From Maricaulis sp947259345 (GTDB lineage: Bacteria > Pseudomonadota > Alphaproteobacteria > Caulobacterales > Maricaulaceae): DNA of 64,000 nucleotides. A program made the position numbers and the translations under genes. Below, in pieces: positions 27,701 to 34,986 of this stretch. The first letter of the stretch is position 1; each line of letters starts with the position of its first letter. Location: positions 2,852,001 through 2,916,000 of the forward strand of contig OZ244254.1 of the NCBI GenBank assembly GCA_965217205.1, read 5' to 3'. The notes below the pieces were generated by a model, which saw only the letters and a program-made list of their open reading frames with translations, ran no database searches and was not told the DNA's origin.

Positions 27701-29091
27701 GCAACAATGCGTGTGAAGCGGAGCCGACGACGCGCTGTGTATCGGATGCAACCGATCCGCGCTCGCTGCTGTGGCGCTGGCGGGATGGCGAAGACGATCC
27801 GATTCTTGAAGATCGGGCAGACTTGGCCCGCGTGGATTTCAACGGATGCCAGGTTCGCGAGCGCGATTATACGTGCGCGAGCTTCACCGACGTTTCGACA
27901 TGTGACGTGCCGGACGAAAGCTGCGTCCAGGTCTCCGCTGAGTGCGTTGAATATGATCGCGACAACGTCTGCATTCGCGAGGCGGTCAGCTATCAATGCA
28001 CGGCGCGCGAAGCCGGCTGTATAGATCGCACACGGACATTCCGCTGCGATGAGCTCGTAGATGGAGCAGGCGCGCCGAGTGGCGTCGAGACCAATGTCGG
28101 CGAGCCCTATTGGGAAGATCGCGGCTGTCAGGAATTCGACGATCCGGATCTTGAATGCACCCGCGGCGCGCCGGTGTGCCGTTCGGGCGGCGGCACGCGG
28201 ATGATCGGCGGGCAGGAGATCTACGAAGATTGCTGGGAACAAGACATCGACTTCACATGCGATGGGGTCGATCAGGTTCGCACTGATTGTGATCCGCCGG
28301 ACCACTGCGTCCTCGAGGAGGAGGTCTGTCTGGATGACCCGCAGATCGGCGCATGCCGTTCACTCGAGCGTCGCTATGTCTGCGAGGAAACCATCACGGA
28401 AACCGGCACTGAGGAACAGTGCGGCACGGAGATTACCTGCTTCGGCGGCACGTGCGTTGAGACCGAGCGCGAGCAATCCACCGGCATGCCCGATGCGCTC
28501 GCGCAACTGGCAGCGCTTGGCCAAGCCCATGAGACCGAAGGCTCCACGAGCTCGACGCTTCGCCTGATGGGCGGCGATGACCTTCGTTGCCACAAGACCG
28601 GGATCTGGAAGAACTGCTGCACTAATGGCGGCGCCGGTCTGGCGATCGATCTGCTTGGTGGCCAGTGCAATGAGGAAGAGCAGGAGCTCGCTCATCGCAC
28701 AAGCGAGAACCAATGCGTCGAGATCGGCTGGTATTGCGCTCGCCGCGGCTGGTTTGGATGCCGCAAGAGAGAGCGCACGAGCTGTTGTTTCGGATCGGAG
28801 CTGGCACGCATCGTCAATGAGGCGGGGCACGATCAACTCGGCCTGGATTGGGGTACGCCACGCGATCCCAATTGCGCAGGCCTGACACCGGAGCAGTTCG
28901 CCCAGGTCGATCTGTCCGAGGTCGATATGTCGGCATTGTTTGACGATGTCGTGGAGGGCTTTGCTCCGGACGGGCAGGGCAGTGTTGAGAGCCGGATCAG
29001 AGATCGGCTCAGCAGTTTTTACTCACAAGGCTCGAGCGGAACGGGGGCAGCACCATCTGGCTCCGGCGGGTCGCAGGATGGAGGCAACTAG
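18742..29091 (+). CDS. traN: Giant TraN-type mating-pair stabilisation protein
   Basis: 3449 residues, against about 600 for F TraN. TTG 18742 is used (AGGCGGA upstream) and gives a signal peptide ending near GAWAQ. Regions: Ser/Thr/Asp-rich 24-165; about twelve cysteine-rich modules of about 73 residues (166-1050; DADYEY and W-N-G signatures); cysteine-rich 128-residue modules (about 1100-1800; TRTINGLAVYRDCW, DPSGGCH); a cysteine-poor 200-residue insertion (1800-2000) resembling a carbohydrate-binding jelly roll; further 128-type modules; an RTX-like block (2454-2690) with GGNDVIYGG- and GSGDDYIE-type nonapeptides; degenerate modules; and the conserved TraN C-terminus (about 3276-3420: GIWKNCC, CNEEEQELA, YCARR, CCFGSELARIV). 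It is predicted to be an outer-membrane adhesin on the donor surface. Order traN-traF-traH-traG is canonical. No stop interrupts the frame. Confidence 0.88.
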   Translation: MAAICKQISGVLCALVVSAGAWAQTNSEPSDPASNPTTQGSGSTNSSGSQVGPNVTPVSVDFLDPRRSGATDDATAAVGGVTIDFDNLGIDPSTLGGQNGLPADLTQYELDPDALSDALGNSDLSDLVSGAFDNDVGGGAFDDWVNSVMGGNTDPFETTGLSPSTPPSSCVETPTSRERVNRTRYSCSVDDGTAVGQPTCERVLVHPTDDDYIYECGETRPSPSDEWAGQCAQFEDEPGCEQTDEVCNQEVSAVPADYSCESGQSVDYTTEQCQEQREYVLDPDYDYQCTREWVGGQWVYSPECAAIEDSGLCEGTGSVCQTPAEPVETDYACQTTWGAAASEESCVGTLEIELDADYTYNCSQVWDEQSSSWVDQDPALCADLRTQCVRIEDWSCDQPGSPNLQDRFCDVGHVLVDQPDPCDQDRLHEVDLDFRYEAIEVFDTADREWGQLVQQIALVDSGLCSQTGSECLESREFPRVTQSCRIGFALGSEDRTCLLPLEHAMDVDYVYGCERRWNPATETFETSPECTVLAGTASCDWQSETCTTAAPPVFEDYSCRVGDIRVQRDESLDRALRVVVDPDYVYRCYRDWNDGSSSFVDDNACQVLDANATCEQVAMSCVTDSPGVFSTTSCDRGYRINQSQQTCAAPALVQVDVDYSYDATRSWNGTSFEPSFENARLQQYNCALTSSRCTTPSPGVFTRHSCQQGYRDNPEQRSCDRPRVITVDADYEYRAANNWTGSAWAATSQLNTLRNRADCTETSSVCVTPSPGVFTYHDCRTGYRDNPEQRSCDRPRVITVDADYVYEGHRNWNGSAFVNDSARNSLGSNSSCSQTGSVCSTPSPGVFTRHTCQQGYRDNPQARSCERPAVVTIDIDPVYTGLRTWNGSQFVNNASLTTLQGAANCSQTSATCTTPSPGVYSYHSCQSGWRYNTETRSCTRPLNVSIDADYEYLGYRNWNGSTHAPDSARTTLGNRSDCSQISSRCSAASPGVYSTYTCQQGTQLGTTNRTCSEVLNVSVQRWYRHTHLYRTSAFEPGIEDTGEAIYTPALGCAAMGAPICQSMGGGGRLGGVGGSRYSCTQNYRCSTQSINGINGTSLPSTYSDSWDTSSCNQHSSCTQTQRTCVEGAATRTINGEAVYRDCWRYQRTYSCGTSTAVNTCAPPANAQHVRDTCLRMDGSTCGLTQREYRVPQTDPSGGCHQYEDRFRCGNAVSGLTAVATPRDQTGSSWDMTECNAARAGTASCSLASTVCVEGAGTRTINGLAVYKSCWRQELRYSCQVRQDINTCSPPSGSSLQTETCAWSDSGGTCRLFNRTYRRQETDPSGGCHEYTHTFRCENNVGGLTEIDDIRTIESQTWDTSSCTAAIAGTVSCSQSGPTCIEGAGTRVINGVSVYRSCWRQRINYNCSVRENINTCSPPSGSTMTAQTCAWTDSAGTCRLYDRTYEREENDPSGGCHQWTDSFRCEGQVAGLSATQTIREVTGDSFNGSSCGPARAGTQSCTLRSDTCVQGAGTRTINGLAVYRDCWERRNVYDCTVRESINTCSPPAGSSLIGETCVWSDGGGTCRLFDRQYRREETDPSGGCHSYQHTFMCENAVSGLTASRTVREVTGDSYDGSSCGPARAGTQSCTLRSDTCVQGAGTRTINGLAVYRDCWQRRNVYDCTVRETINTCSPPTGSTLENEACAWSDAAGTCRLFTRTYVREENDPSGGCHVFTDRFRCENTVGLVGQPVEYHRDIIQNTYDRAACGSLEASSTCERTGRRCVSGPETRTINGLEVYRECWEEEDIYTCNVRQDINTCPSDDQYGVASGDANENLLRGGDLSRGEDLVAGTRMYSAATGARQMEVLEDGTQALVIRDQGGNQWSSGTIVTSYADLNTGDSAAGYFSVSPGDEVAVGFEGRQLGDPLNRVYLYAQFLDANNAVLLNAAAASAISSEWRSVSRVATAPANTAYVRIRLHTFARVGSNGTPNGFDMAIRNLWFKHAPGGFDGAPSYSAPTHGDYEETDRTCVWSDSAGVCRLFRFEYRREETDPSGGCHRYDRRFLCEDYVGGIPLPIDTVRTIVDETLDHATEAAALEQQSCAETGRTCISGPATRTINGLSVTRDCWQWRYSFTCEDRQAYNGCSPAQGCSLASETCVDFNADGSCMLTERTYSCETEDGSGGCHVFTNEYRCENQVANVGPVVREIRTASEGAFNEQACAGLEAEVGCVQTSVRCSDSAPTTRVVDGVEITSDCWEQERTYSCETRTPLDDCGSMSQCDLVSEVCDATAADGTCATYQRTYSCEIDDGSDRCARRRIDYTCSAPVENGGNPVSAFATSLGTAHWDESCTNGYTANACEIVEETCLAGPGNLSVNMVVSAADLSADPELARVMGLQGVSEGSGHASEIEGAGGLWRITSSMVEAYETSIDCAQRRVVYDCAVPEPVNTCGEYDPTYADDGEDAGSANADPLVITTINGTGGDDVMSGTDGADNIIAAGGNDVIYGGGNRDRVDAGSGDDYIEMGDGDHYPFKDDAGTWVDRGVYGGAGNDQIVGGPDRIYMRGGDGDDLFVLHPSNRQWSRFDGGNERDTLSFQRFEAGVTVALDAPYYDPANTGNWHTILGNQHFVNMENLKGSQYADTLTGDDGDNFIYGLGGDDLIDGGLGVDIAVFAGNDSDYVISITGEGEASISGGGQGTDTLTGIEVVYFEGNARAIPLNGVYYGNLVDPRIETCLFDQGQWSCNIMEDDGDPCARFPTLCQPIVYPVNLPGVPGQPSAPPPAGTMGECVFQDSVCSVTGNDGSCLLERRRYVCEISDGSGGCSERSELWRCETEMPGGQTVEVLYAPGDQSWNWQACDQLEATSRCRPVGQPVCSDNEPASRDTGNSIFVEAACWELTQAYQCDPIEEVSTCDSTFTGACADGATGEQCATDRVCSLVETVCDRVDFNGECLVESYAYTCTSLANPEGCAVAVDDYRCETTVPGAGDPTDVVITIDGSSWVGPDCAAASNNACEAEPTTRCVSDATDPRSLLWRWRDGEDDPILEDRADLARVDFNGCQVRERDYTCASFTDVSTCDVPDESCVQVSAECVEYDRDNVCIREAVSYQCTAREAGCIDRTRTFRCDELVDGAGAPSGVETNVGEPYWEDRGCQEFDDPDLECTRGAPVCRSGGGTRMIGGQEIYEDCWEQDIDFTCDGVDQVRTDCDPPDHCVLEEEVCLDDPQIGACRSLERRYVCEETITETGTEEQCGTEITCFGGTCVETEREQSTGMPDALAQLAALGQAHETEGSTSSTLRLMGGDDLRCHKTGIWKNCCTNGGAGLAIDLLGGQCNEEEQELAHRTSENQCVEIGWYCARRGWFGCRKRERTSCCFGSELARIVNEAGHDQLGLDWGTPRDPNCAGLTPEQFAQVDLSEVDMSALFDDVVEGFAPDGQGSVESRIRDRLSSFYSQGSSGTGAAPSGSGGSQDGGN
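20614..21780 (+). repeat. Tandem 219-bp (73-residue) repeats inside traN
   Basis: The S-P-G-V-(F/Y) anchor codon falls at 20614, 20830, 21049, 21268, 21487 and 21706, giving spacings of 216 and then 219 four times. Each unit encodes a C...SPGVF...C..GYR.N...R.C pattern followed by D.DY.Y and a W-N-G segment. Older, more diverged units of the same kind run back to about 19237. Confidence 0.9.
22129..24135 (+). repeat. Tandem 384-bp (128-residue) repeats inside traN
   Basis: The T-R-(T/V)-I-N-G anchor codon falls at 22129, 22510, 22894, 23278, 23662 and 24046: one 381-bp step and four exact 384-bp steps. Units at 23198 and 23582 share more than 120 nearly identical bases, showing recent duplication. 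Further units with the same signature occur at 25021 and 25408, and a degenerate one near 28198. Confidence 0.92.
26101..26820 (+). repeat. RTX-like calcium-binding repeat block inside traN
   Basis: About 240 codons rich in glycine, aspartate and asparagine, with nonapeptide-like units (GGDDVMSGT, GGNDVIYGG, GSGDDYIEM, GAGNDQIVG, GDGDDLFVL, GDDGDNFIY, GGDDLIDGG). Such repeats fold into a calcium-bound parallel beta roll after secretion. The block contains no cysteine, unlike the sequence on either side, and so looks like an inserted module. Confidence 0.85.
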
Positions 29092-29915
29092 TGTTCAACT
29101 GGATGAAAAAGGCCGCGTTGGCGGGCATGATAACCCTGTGCATGGTCGGGTCGGCCGGTCATGCCCAAAGCGATGCCCGAGGCGAACAAAACGAGCAATT
29201 TTATTGCGGCGAGCGTTCGCTTGGACATTGGTTTTATTGCCGGACGGAGGAGGAGGAAGAGGCCGAACCGCAAGCTGCGGCCGATCCTTCCACCATGTCG
29301 CGCTCACAGCTTCTGGAATCGGCGGAAGAATTTCGGCAGCGGCTCGAGGAGCAGCGCCTCCTGGCAGTGTGGGCACCCACCCAGGAGAACGTGCAGGTCT
29401 ATCAAGAGATGCAGTGGCAGGCCACGATGCGCGCCGCCACCTTCTCCGATCAGTGGCGTCGCAACACCTGGGGCAATAGCGAGCTCGACTATACGGTTCA
29501 AAGACCGGTCGCTCAGTATGCGCGTCACGAATGGCTCGATCAGCGTGGCCTGGAGATGGATGACGCGCTGGAGCACATGTCCGACAATTATGGGCTGTTC
29601 TATTTCTTCCGCTCCGATTGCCCCTACTGCCAGCGCTTCTCGCCGGTTCTGAGAGGCTTCGCCGATCGCTATGGTGTCGAGGTCCGCGCGATCTCGGTTG
29701 ATGGCGGGCCGATGCCATCCTTCCCCGGCGCGCGCCGGGATGAGGGGCAGTTCGCCCGGCTTCTGGCCGGTCAACCGGCCGTAGTGCCGGCCGTGCTGTT
29801 GCTGAACACCGCAACGAACGAACCGCAATGGATCACCTTCGGCCTGGTCTCCGGACAGGAGCTCGCCGAACGAATTTTCGTCTCAATGACCCGTGAAGTA
29901 GGGGAGGATTACTGA
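29091..29915 (+). CDS. traF: TraF (F-type), thioredoxin-fold pilus assembly protein
   Basis: 274 residues from GTG 29091, overlapping the traN stop by one base, with GGAGG 6 nt upstream. A signal peptide ends near GHAQ. The mature N-terminus has FYCGERSLGHWFYC, typical of TraF. The C-terminal thioredoxin fold keeps the CXXC pair C177-P-Y-C180, unlike F TraF, which lacks it. A cis-proline region (AVVPAVLLLN) is present. It probably assists disulfide formation in the cysteine-rich partners TraN and TraH as well as pilus assembly. Confidence 0.9.
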   Translation: MFNWMKKAALAGMITLCMVGSAGHAQSDARGEQNEQFYCGERSLGHWFYCRTEEEEEAEPQAAADPSTMSRSQLLESAEEFRQRLEEQRLLAVWAPTQENVQVYQEMQWQATMRAATFSDQWRRNTWGNSELDYTVQRPVAQYARHEWLDQRGLEMDDALEHMSDNYGLFYFFRSDCPYCQRFSPVLRGFADRYGVEVRAISVDGGPMPSFPGARRDEGQFARLLAGQPAVVPAVLLLNTATNEPQWITFGLVSGQELAERIFVSMTREVGEDY

Positions 29916-31333
29916 TGGCCTGGACGCACACTTGGATGAGATCGATTGCCGCCGCCACTGTTGGCGCCATCCTTCTGACCGGTACGGTTTACGGACAGGA
30001 TGTGGGATCCAGTCTCGACGACTTTTGGGACGGCGTCAGCGAGAATGCGAACGCCACTGCCCCTCGCGCAGATATCGGCCAGGAAGGGGGCTATTTTACA
30101 GGCGGCAGCATCGTTGTCCGAGCCCCGCAGGACACGCTGCAGCCGTTGCGAATGACCGCGCCATCCGTGCGAGCGGGGTGTGGCGGCATCGATATCTACA
30201 CCGGCGGGTTCGGGTTTGTGGATAGCGAGCAGCTTGTCGCCATGATGCGCGCAATCGCATCGAATGCGACCGGCTATGCCTTCCAGCTGGCATTGGAGAC
30301 AGTCTGCCCGACCTGCGCGGAGCAGATGGACAAGCTCAATTCGCTGGCTCAGGAAATCAACTCGCAGAACATCAACAGCTGTCAGGCGGCGCAGGAGATT
30401 GTTGGGGGGCTCTGGCCTCAACACACCACGGCGCAAGAAACGATTTGTGCAACGACCGGCACGCGCACGGGTCAGTTCGCTGACTGGGTTTCCGCGCGTC
30501 ACAATTGCGGTTCGGCCGGCAATCCGGCGACGCTGGACGATGAAGCCGAGCGTCAGTCGATCACAAACACCAATATCGCCTGGGAAGCGCTCAAGAATGC
30601 GCCGGTCTTTTCCAGCTCCAACGGTCGAAGTGAAGCCGAATTCATCATGACCTTGACCGGCACTGTCGTGATCGGGGAACCGAGCGGAGACGATGGTCCG
30701 ACCTATCTATATCGCGGACCCCAAGCGCGAGATGAACAGATCGTGGGCGCACTGCTGAATGGTGGTGAGGCCACCATCCTGCGCTGCAATACCAATGATG
30801 CCGATGATCGCTGTCTGGAACCGAGCGATCGCATCGAGACCATCGAGCCTCAGGACAGCATGCTCTATCGGACCCGGGAAACGATTGAGGGCATTCTCGA
30901 CAAGATCGCATCGCGCAATGAGGCAGGTCTGACACAGTCCGAACGCAACTTCCTCAATATGACGTCGATCCCGGTCTACAAGATCTTGTCCGTCAGCTAC
31001 GCCTATTCTGGCGCCAATGCCTACCTTGAGGTGCCGCGCCTCTCCGAGGTGATCGCGGTCGATCTCATGACGGTCTATGTCAATGCGATGCTGGAAGAGG
31101 CCATGCGGGGCGTGACCGAGGTCGAGATGTCGACGGGCGAGGACGCTTATCGTCAGTGGCGCGACAGCATTCGAGAAACCCAGGCCGACCTGCAGCAATT
31201 CCGTCGAGAGGTGGCTGAGCGTCATGGATATACCGATGATGTCATCGTCAATTATCGGACGATAGAGCAAATTCTGGCGCGGCGCATGGAAGTGCGCATG
31301 GCGCGCGGTCTTCGTGCGGCGCGCGGGCTCTAG
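29915..31333 (+). CDS. traH: TraH, pilus assembly protein
   Basis: 472 residues, starting on the ATG that overlaps the traF stop. Signal peptide ends near VYGQ. TraH landmarks: an early GGYFTGGSIVVR, AGCGGIDIYTGGFGFVDSEQLV, and the CPTCAEQMDKLN segment. Length matches F TraH (458). It is an outer-membrane-associated factor needed for pilus assembly, working with TraF, TraU, TraW and TrbC. Confidence 0.94.
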   Translation: MAWTHTWMRSIAAATVGAILLTGTVYGQDVGSSLDDFWDGVSENANATAPRADIGQEGGYFTGGSIVVRAPQDTLQPLRMTAPSVRAGCGGIDIYTGGFGFVDSEQLVAMMRAIASNATGYAFQLALETVCPTCAEQMDKLNSLAQEINSQNINSCQAAQEIVGGLWPQHTTAQETICATTGTRTGQFADWVSARHNCGSAGNPATLDDEAERQSITNTNIAWEALKNAPVFSSSNGRSEAEFIMTLTGTVVIGEPSGDDGPTYLYRGPQARDEQIVGALLNGGEATILRCNTNDADDRCLEPSDRIETIEPQDSMLYRTRETIEGILDKIASRNEAGLTQSERNFLNMTSIPVYKILSVSYAYSGANAYLEVPRLSEVIAVDLMTVYVNAMLEEAMRGVTEVEMSTGEDAYRQWRDSIRETQADLQQFRREVAERHGYTDDVIVNYRTIEQILARRMEVRMARGLRAARGL

Positions 31334-31335
31334 TG

Positions 31336-34224
31336 ATGGAAGGTTATGTCTACGGCGGTCTCGAGCTTTATCGTGACATGTTCAACGCCATCGCGATCAT
31401 GGCGGGTCTCAGCGTTATTGAATCGCTGATCCGGGTGGTTCTGCTTTTGGGGTTGGTGATTGTTGTCGCGCAGGCGGCGTTCAATCAGCGCCCCGCCGCT
31501 ATCCTTCAGTGGTTCATCTCGGCATTTGCGATCTTCTCGCTGACAATCGTGCCGAAAACGACAGTGGTGATCCATGATCGATTGAGCACCGGCGCGCCGG
31601 CGGTCGTAGACAATGTCCCGTTGGCGGTTGGGCTCGTGTTCTCAATTGCATCGACGGCGGGAGACCGGGCAACGCTGTCGATGGAGACGGCGTTCGGGGA
31701 TCCGGACATCGCGCAGTTCTCGGGACACGGGATGGTGTTCGGCTCGCGCATCATGATGGAGCTCAACCGCGTTCAATGGATGGACGAGACCTATAACACC
31801 AATATGCAGAGCTTCGTGTCGAACTGCGTCTACTACGAACTGCTCGACGGCACCTATTCGATGGATGCGCTGCGAAATTCAACCGAACTGCTCGCCTTCT
31901 TGACGTCCGATAATCCCCCCAACCCGGCCCGTTCAGCGCCAATGCTGGATGGGTCGGGTGTTGAAACCATTGTGGATTGCCCGACGCTTGGGACAGACCT
32001 GGCCTCGACCGCGGAAGCGGTGGCGGAAAGGACTGAACAACTGATGGCTCGCGATCTTCTGCCCGATCAGCCTGACGCTCTCGCATTGGCGATGATCCGC
32101 GTGGATGTTGAAGGCGCTCACCAGCTGTTGATCGATGAGAGCCGCAGCTCAACCGATATCTTCGTGCAGGCGATGATGATCAATTCCATGCGCGAGGGGA
32201 TGGACACCTTTGCCGCTCAAGCTGGTGTTGAGACCTCGGGATACGCAACGACGCGGGCGAGCCTTCAAACCCGAAATACCAATTTGTTCTCGGCCGAGCT
32301 GGCTCACAAATGGATCCCGTACCTTAAAATCGTCCTGGAGCTGATCTTCTACGGCATGTTCCCGCTTGTCGCGCCGTTCTTCTTGCTCCCGAATTTCGGC
32401 TGGTCGCTGGTCAGGAGCTATTTCGGCGGGTTCATCATGCTGCAGGCCTGGCCACCGCTTTTCGTGATCATGAACAAGATCATGATCACAGGAGCGATCA
32501 CGCAGAGCCAGGCAGCGGCGTTCGACGTAGCGGCCGGCGGGGATGCTACCTCGCTTACCCTCTTCAATATGGACGGCATCGCAACGGTCAATGCCGATAT
32601 CGCCTCCATCGCCGGCTTCATGATGTCACTGACCCCGGTGATTGCGTCGACCCTCGCGTTTGGTGTCGACAAACTGGCCAGTCAATCGGAGAGCCTGCTC
32701 TCTACTGTGCGCTCGGGCGCGCAAGATGCCGCGCGCGCCGAGACCACGGGCGAAATGAGCCTCGGCTCAACGAGCTTCAACACGCACCGGGCCAACCAGA
32801 CATTCGCAAACCAGCACCACACTTCATCGTCGATCGATGAAGGGCAACTGAGCGAGATCCTGCCGGGCGGCGGGCGGGTGGTCCATACCGCCAACGGCCG
32901 CGAGGTCTATGACGGCAACGGCGCCATGAGTAATACGGGCATCCCTGTGTCGATGTCGCGAGCAGTGGGCGCTGAATTGTCCCAGATGAGCTCGGAGCTG
33001 AGGGATTACAGCCGAACCCAAAGCGAGGCGGCGTCGCAGTCCTACCAATCTGGCATGAATGAGTTGTGGTCCTGGGCGCAGACCGACAGTGCGGGCTTGA
33101 TGACGGCGGCGGAACAGCGCTTCGGCGATAATGCCCAGGCCATGCAAGCGGTCGGCCGCCTGATCGAAATGGCGAGCGCGTCCAGCCATTCGGAAGGTAG
33201 CCGGGTTGGAGAGGACCGGCAATTGGGCATGCAAGCATCCGGAGAGGCGTTCGGTGAGGTGTCGGCTCGAGGGGGCGTCGGCTTCGTTGGCGCGCAGCTA
33301 GGCGTGCGAGGGCGTGCTGGCGGTTCGTGGTCTGCGACCGATACTGAGTCCACCTCCGAGGAATTCTCCAACAGCCTTTCAGCCGCCGATCGCGAGACCT
33401 ACAACACGTCCATGGACCAAGTTCTGTCCGCAATGGCGTCGTCACAAGTCAGTCAGACCGGTGGTACGCAGAACTCACGGGTCAACTCCATCCAGCAAGA
33501 CGTGCGGCAGAGCGAAGAGTACCAGACCCGGGCTGATCGGGCTCTTCGGCAGTCCGAACAAGCCAGCGAACAAGCGCGTCGATATGAGTCGGATTCGTTC
33601 CGATATGACGCTCCGCTGCACGATCAGCTGCTGGAATTTTACGGCAATCAGGTCGGGGGCCACGGGCAGCTCAATCGATCCATGCAGGGTTGGCAGGGCG
33701 GCCTGAACGAAATGTACCATATGGATCGCGTCGGCTTCGACAATCTGGTCGAGGATTTCGCGGAAACTCTGATGCCGCGCATCGAGGCTTGGGACAGCGT
33801 GCAAACCAGTGTCGGTGGCCAGGATCTCGCAGGGTATTCCGGTCAGATTGGGGCTGGGCGGTCTCTCGGAGAATATGCCGGTACAGCGCTCGACGAGAGC
33901 AGCATGAATATTCAGGGCATGGCGGTGGGGCCGAGCGAAGAAGTGCAGGCGCGAACGGAAACCGGCATAGCACAGGTGAGGGGAACCACGGACCTTATCG
34001 AGGCCAAAGGCGCCCAGACGATGGAGGCGGTCGAAGACCGCCAGGCGCCGAGTATCAATTATGGCGACATGGCGGACCGGGTGGGCGACCGGCGGGAAGC
34101 CAATGACAGCGCTATCGCGCGACCTTCGGAGCGAGAATTACAGGAGATGCTCGAGGACCGGGAAGGCAGCCGGCCGGTCGATGAGGCCCCTGCTCGGGAG
34201 GTCAGGCTTCCGCGTTTCGGGTAG
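31336..34224 (+). CDS. traG: TraG, mating-pair stabilisation / VirB6-like protein
   Basis: 962 residues from ATG 31336; a GTG one codon upstream overlaps the traH stop and is also possible. The N-terminal half is hydrophobic with several membrane helices (for example around 20-60 and 330-370), the VirB6-like part. The C-terminal half (about 480-960) is hydrophilic, rich in Q/S/A/E and probably periplasmic. In F, TraG takes part in pilus assembly, mating-pair stabilisation and entry exclusion with TraS. It is the last canonical gene of the transfer operon here. Confidence 0.9.
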   Translation: MEGYVYGGLELYRDMFNAIAIMAGLSVIESLIRVVLLLGLVIVVAQAAFNQRPAAILQWFISAFAIFSLTIVPKTTVVIHDRLSTGAPAVVDNVPLAVGLVFSIASTAGDRATLSMETAFGDPDIAQFSGHGMVFGSRIMMELNRVQWMDETYNTNMQSFVSNCVYYELLDGTYSMDALRNSTELLAFLTSDNPPNPARSAPMLDGSGVETIVDCPTLGTDLASTAEAVAERTEQLMARDLLPDQPDALALAMIRVDVEGAHQLLIDESRSSTDIFVQAMMINSMREGMDTFAAQAGVETSGYATTRASLQTRNTNLFSAELAHKWIPYLKIVLELIFYGMFPLVAPFFLLPNFGWSLVRSYFGGFIMLQAWPPLFVIMNKIMITGAITQSQAAAFDVAAGGDATSLTLFNMDGIATVNADIASIAGFMMSLTPVIASTLAFGVDKLASQSESLLSTVRSGAQDAARAETTGEMSLGSTSFNTHRANQTFANQHHTSSSIDEGQLSEILPGGGRVVHTANGREVYDGNGAMSNTGIPVSMSRAVGAELSQMSSELRDYSRTQSEAASQSYQSGMNELWSWAQTDSAGLMTAAEQRFGDNAQAMQAVGRLIEMASASSHSEGSRVGEDRQLGMQASGEAFGEVSARGGVGFVGAQLGVRGRAGGSWSATDTESTSEEFSNSLSAADRETYNTSMDQVLSAMASSQVSQTGGTQNSRVNSIQQDVRQSEEYQTRADRALRQSEQASEQARRYESDSFRYDAPLHDQLLEFYGNQVGGHGQLNRSMQGWQGGLNEMYHMDRVGFDNLVEDFAETLMPRIEAWDSVQTSVGGQDLAGYSGQIGAGRSLGEYAGTALDESSMNIQGMAVGPSEEVQARTETGIAQVRGTTDLIEAKGAQTMEAVEDRQAPSINYGDMADRVGDRREANDSAIARPSERELQEMLEDREGSRPVDEAPAREVRLPRFG

Positions 34225-34534
34225 CCTGCTTCTGATTGAGATGCACGATGCCTTTGAATCCAAGCACGAATAGCGAGGGAATGCCGCCAAAAAGAAGCCA
34301 TGCGCCCCAGAACCGGGCCAGCTGATGGCCGGACTCGTGCTCCCAGACGTAAAAACCCGCGGCGACGAAGATGATCATGATCGCGGTGTTGGCGCCATGT
34401 TGAATGAGTCCAAATAGGCCCTTCGACAGAGGTCTTAGCGGCACGTCATGGCGCTCGTCATTCAGACGATCCCATTCGTACTGGCGGTGCCAATCATCCA
34501 GCAAACGGTCGTGAAGGGGGGTGGAATCTCTCAT
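34202..34534 (-). CDS. Small two-helix membrane protein
   Basis: 110 residues, convergent with traG and overlapping its end by 23 bp. A charged N-terminus of about 38 residues (HDRLLDDWHRQYEWDRLND) is followed by two hydrophobic segments (about 48-65 and 74-95). No family recognised. Position after traG, where F carries the entry-exclusion gene traS on the other strand, makes an exclusion role conceivable but unsupported. Confidence 0.6.
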   Translation of the reverse strand: MRDSTPLHDRLLDDWHRQYEWDRLNDERHDVPLRPLSKGLFGLIQHGANTAIMIIFVAAGFYVWEHESGHQLARFWGAWLLFGGIPSLFVLGFKGIVHLNQKQATRNAEA

Positions 34535-34641
34535 AAGCGCGACATAGCACGCTCAAGTGGAAAAATCGACGGGGAGGAGGGTGGAAAACCGTGACGGAAC
34601 CGGGCAAGGCTTGTCGACCATCAAGTCCTGGGAGAACAGGT

Positions 34642-34986
34642 ATGTTTAGAACACTCGCTATCTCGGCTCTGTTCGCCGCGATTGGTTCCGCCTCGCCAGC
34701 ACAAGACCCAGCCCAGGGTCAATGCTCGGCGGAGCTGGATCAGCGCATTGACGAATATCGCAGCGGGATCAACTTCTCTTCAACGTGGGGACCTACTGAC
34801 AGGGTTTGTATCGATATCGCGACTTTCGATCTTGATGAGGCAGTCGAGCATTGCCTTACTCGCAGGGATGACTTCGGAAAGTGTGCGCGGATCGACACGT
34901 TCTTGGCATTGCGTGAACAGGGGTTCTATCGAGCGGCTTTCGAACGCAATGCTACTCTCCAACGTCAAGAAACGTCGGAGCAGTGA
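34642..34986 (+). CDS. Small exported hypothetical protein
   Basis: 114 residues from ATG 34642. A signal peptide ends at ASPAQ. Four cysteines in the mature part (QCSAELD, VCIDIA, HCLTRR, KCARID) could form two disulfides. The C-terminus is helical. The in-frame upstream start at 34591 would place the signal peptide internally, so it is rejected. No family recognised. Confidence 0.6.
   Translation: MFRTLAISALFAAIGSASPAQDPAQGQCSAELDQRIDEYRSGINFSSTWGPTDRVCIDIATFDLDEAVEHCLTRRDDFGKCARIDTFLALREQGFYRAAFERNATLQRQETSEQ

Noticed and set aside
24205..28305. Long minus-strand open frames opposite traN (for example 24205-25098 and 27316-28305)
   Set aside because: They are antisense shadows of a high-GC gene, rich in Arg/Ala/Ile and without start signals or domains.
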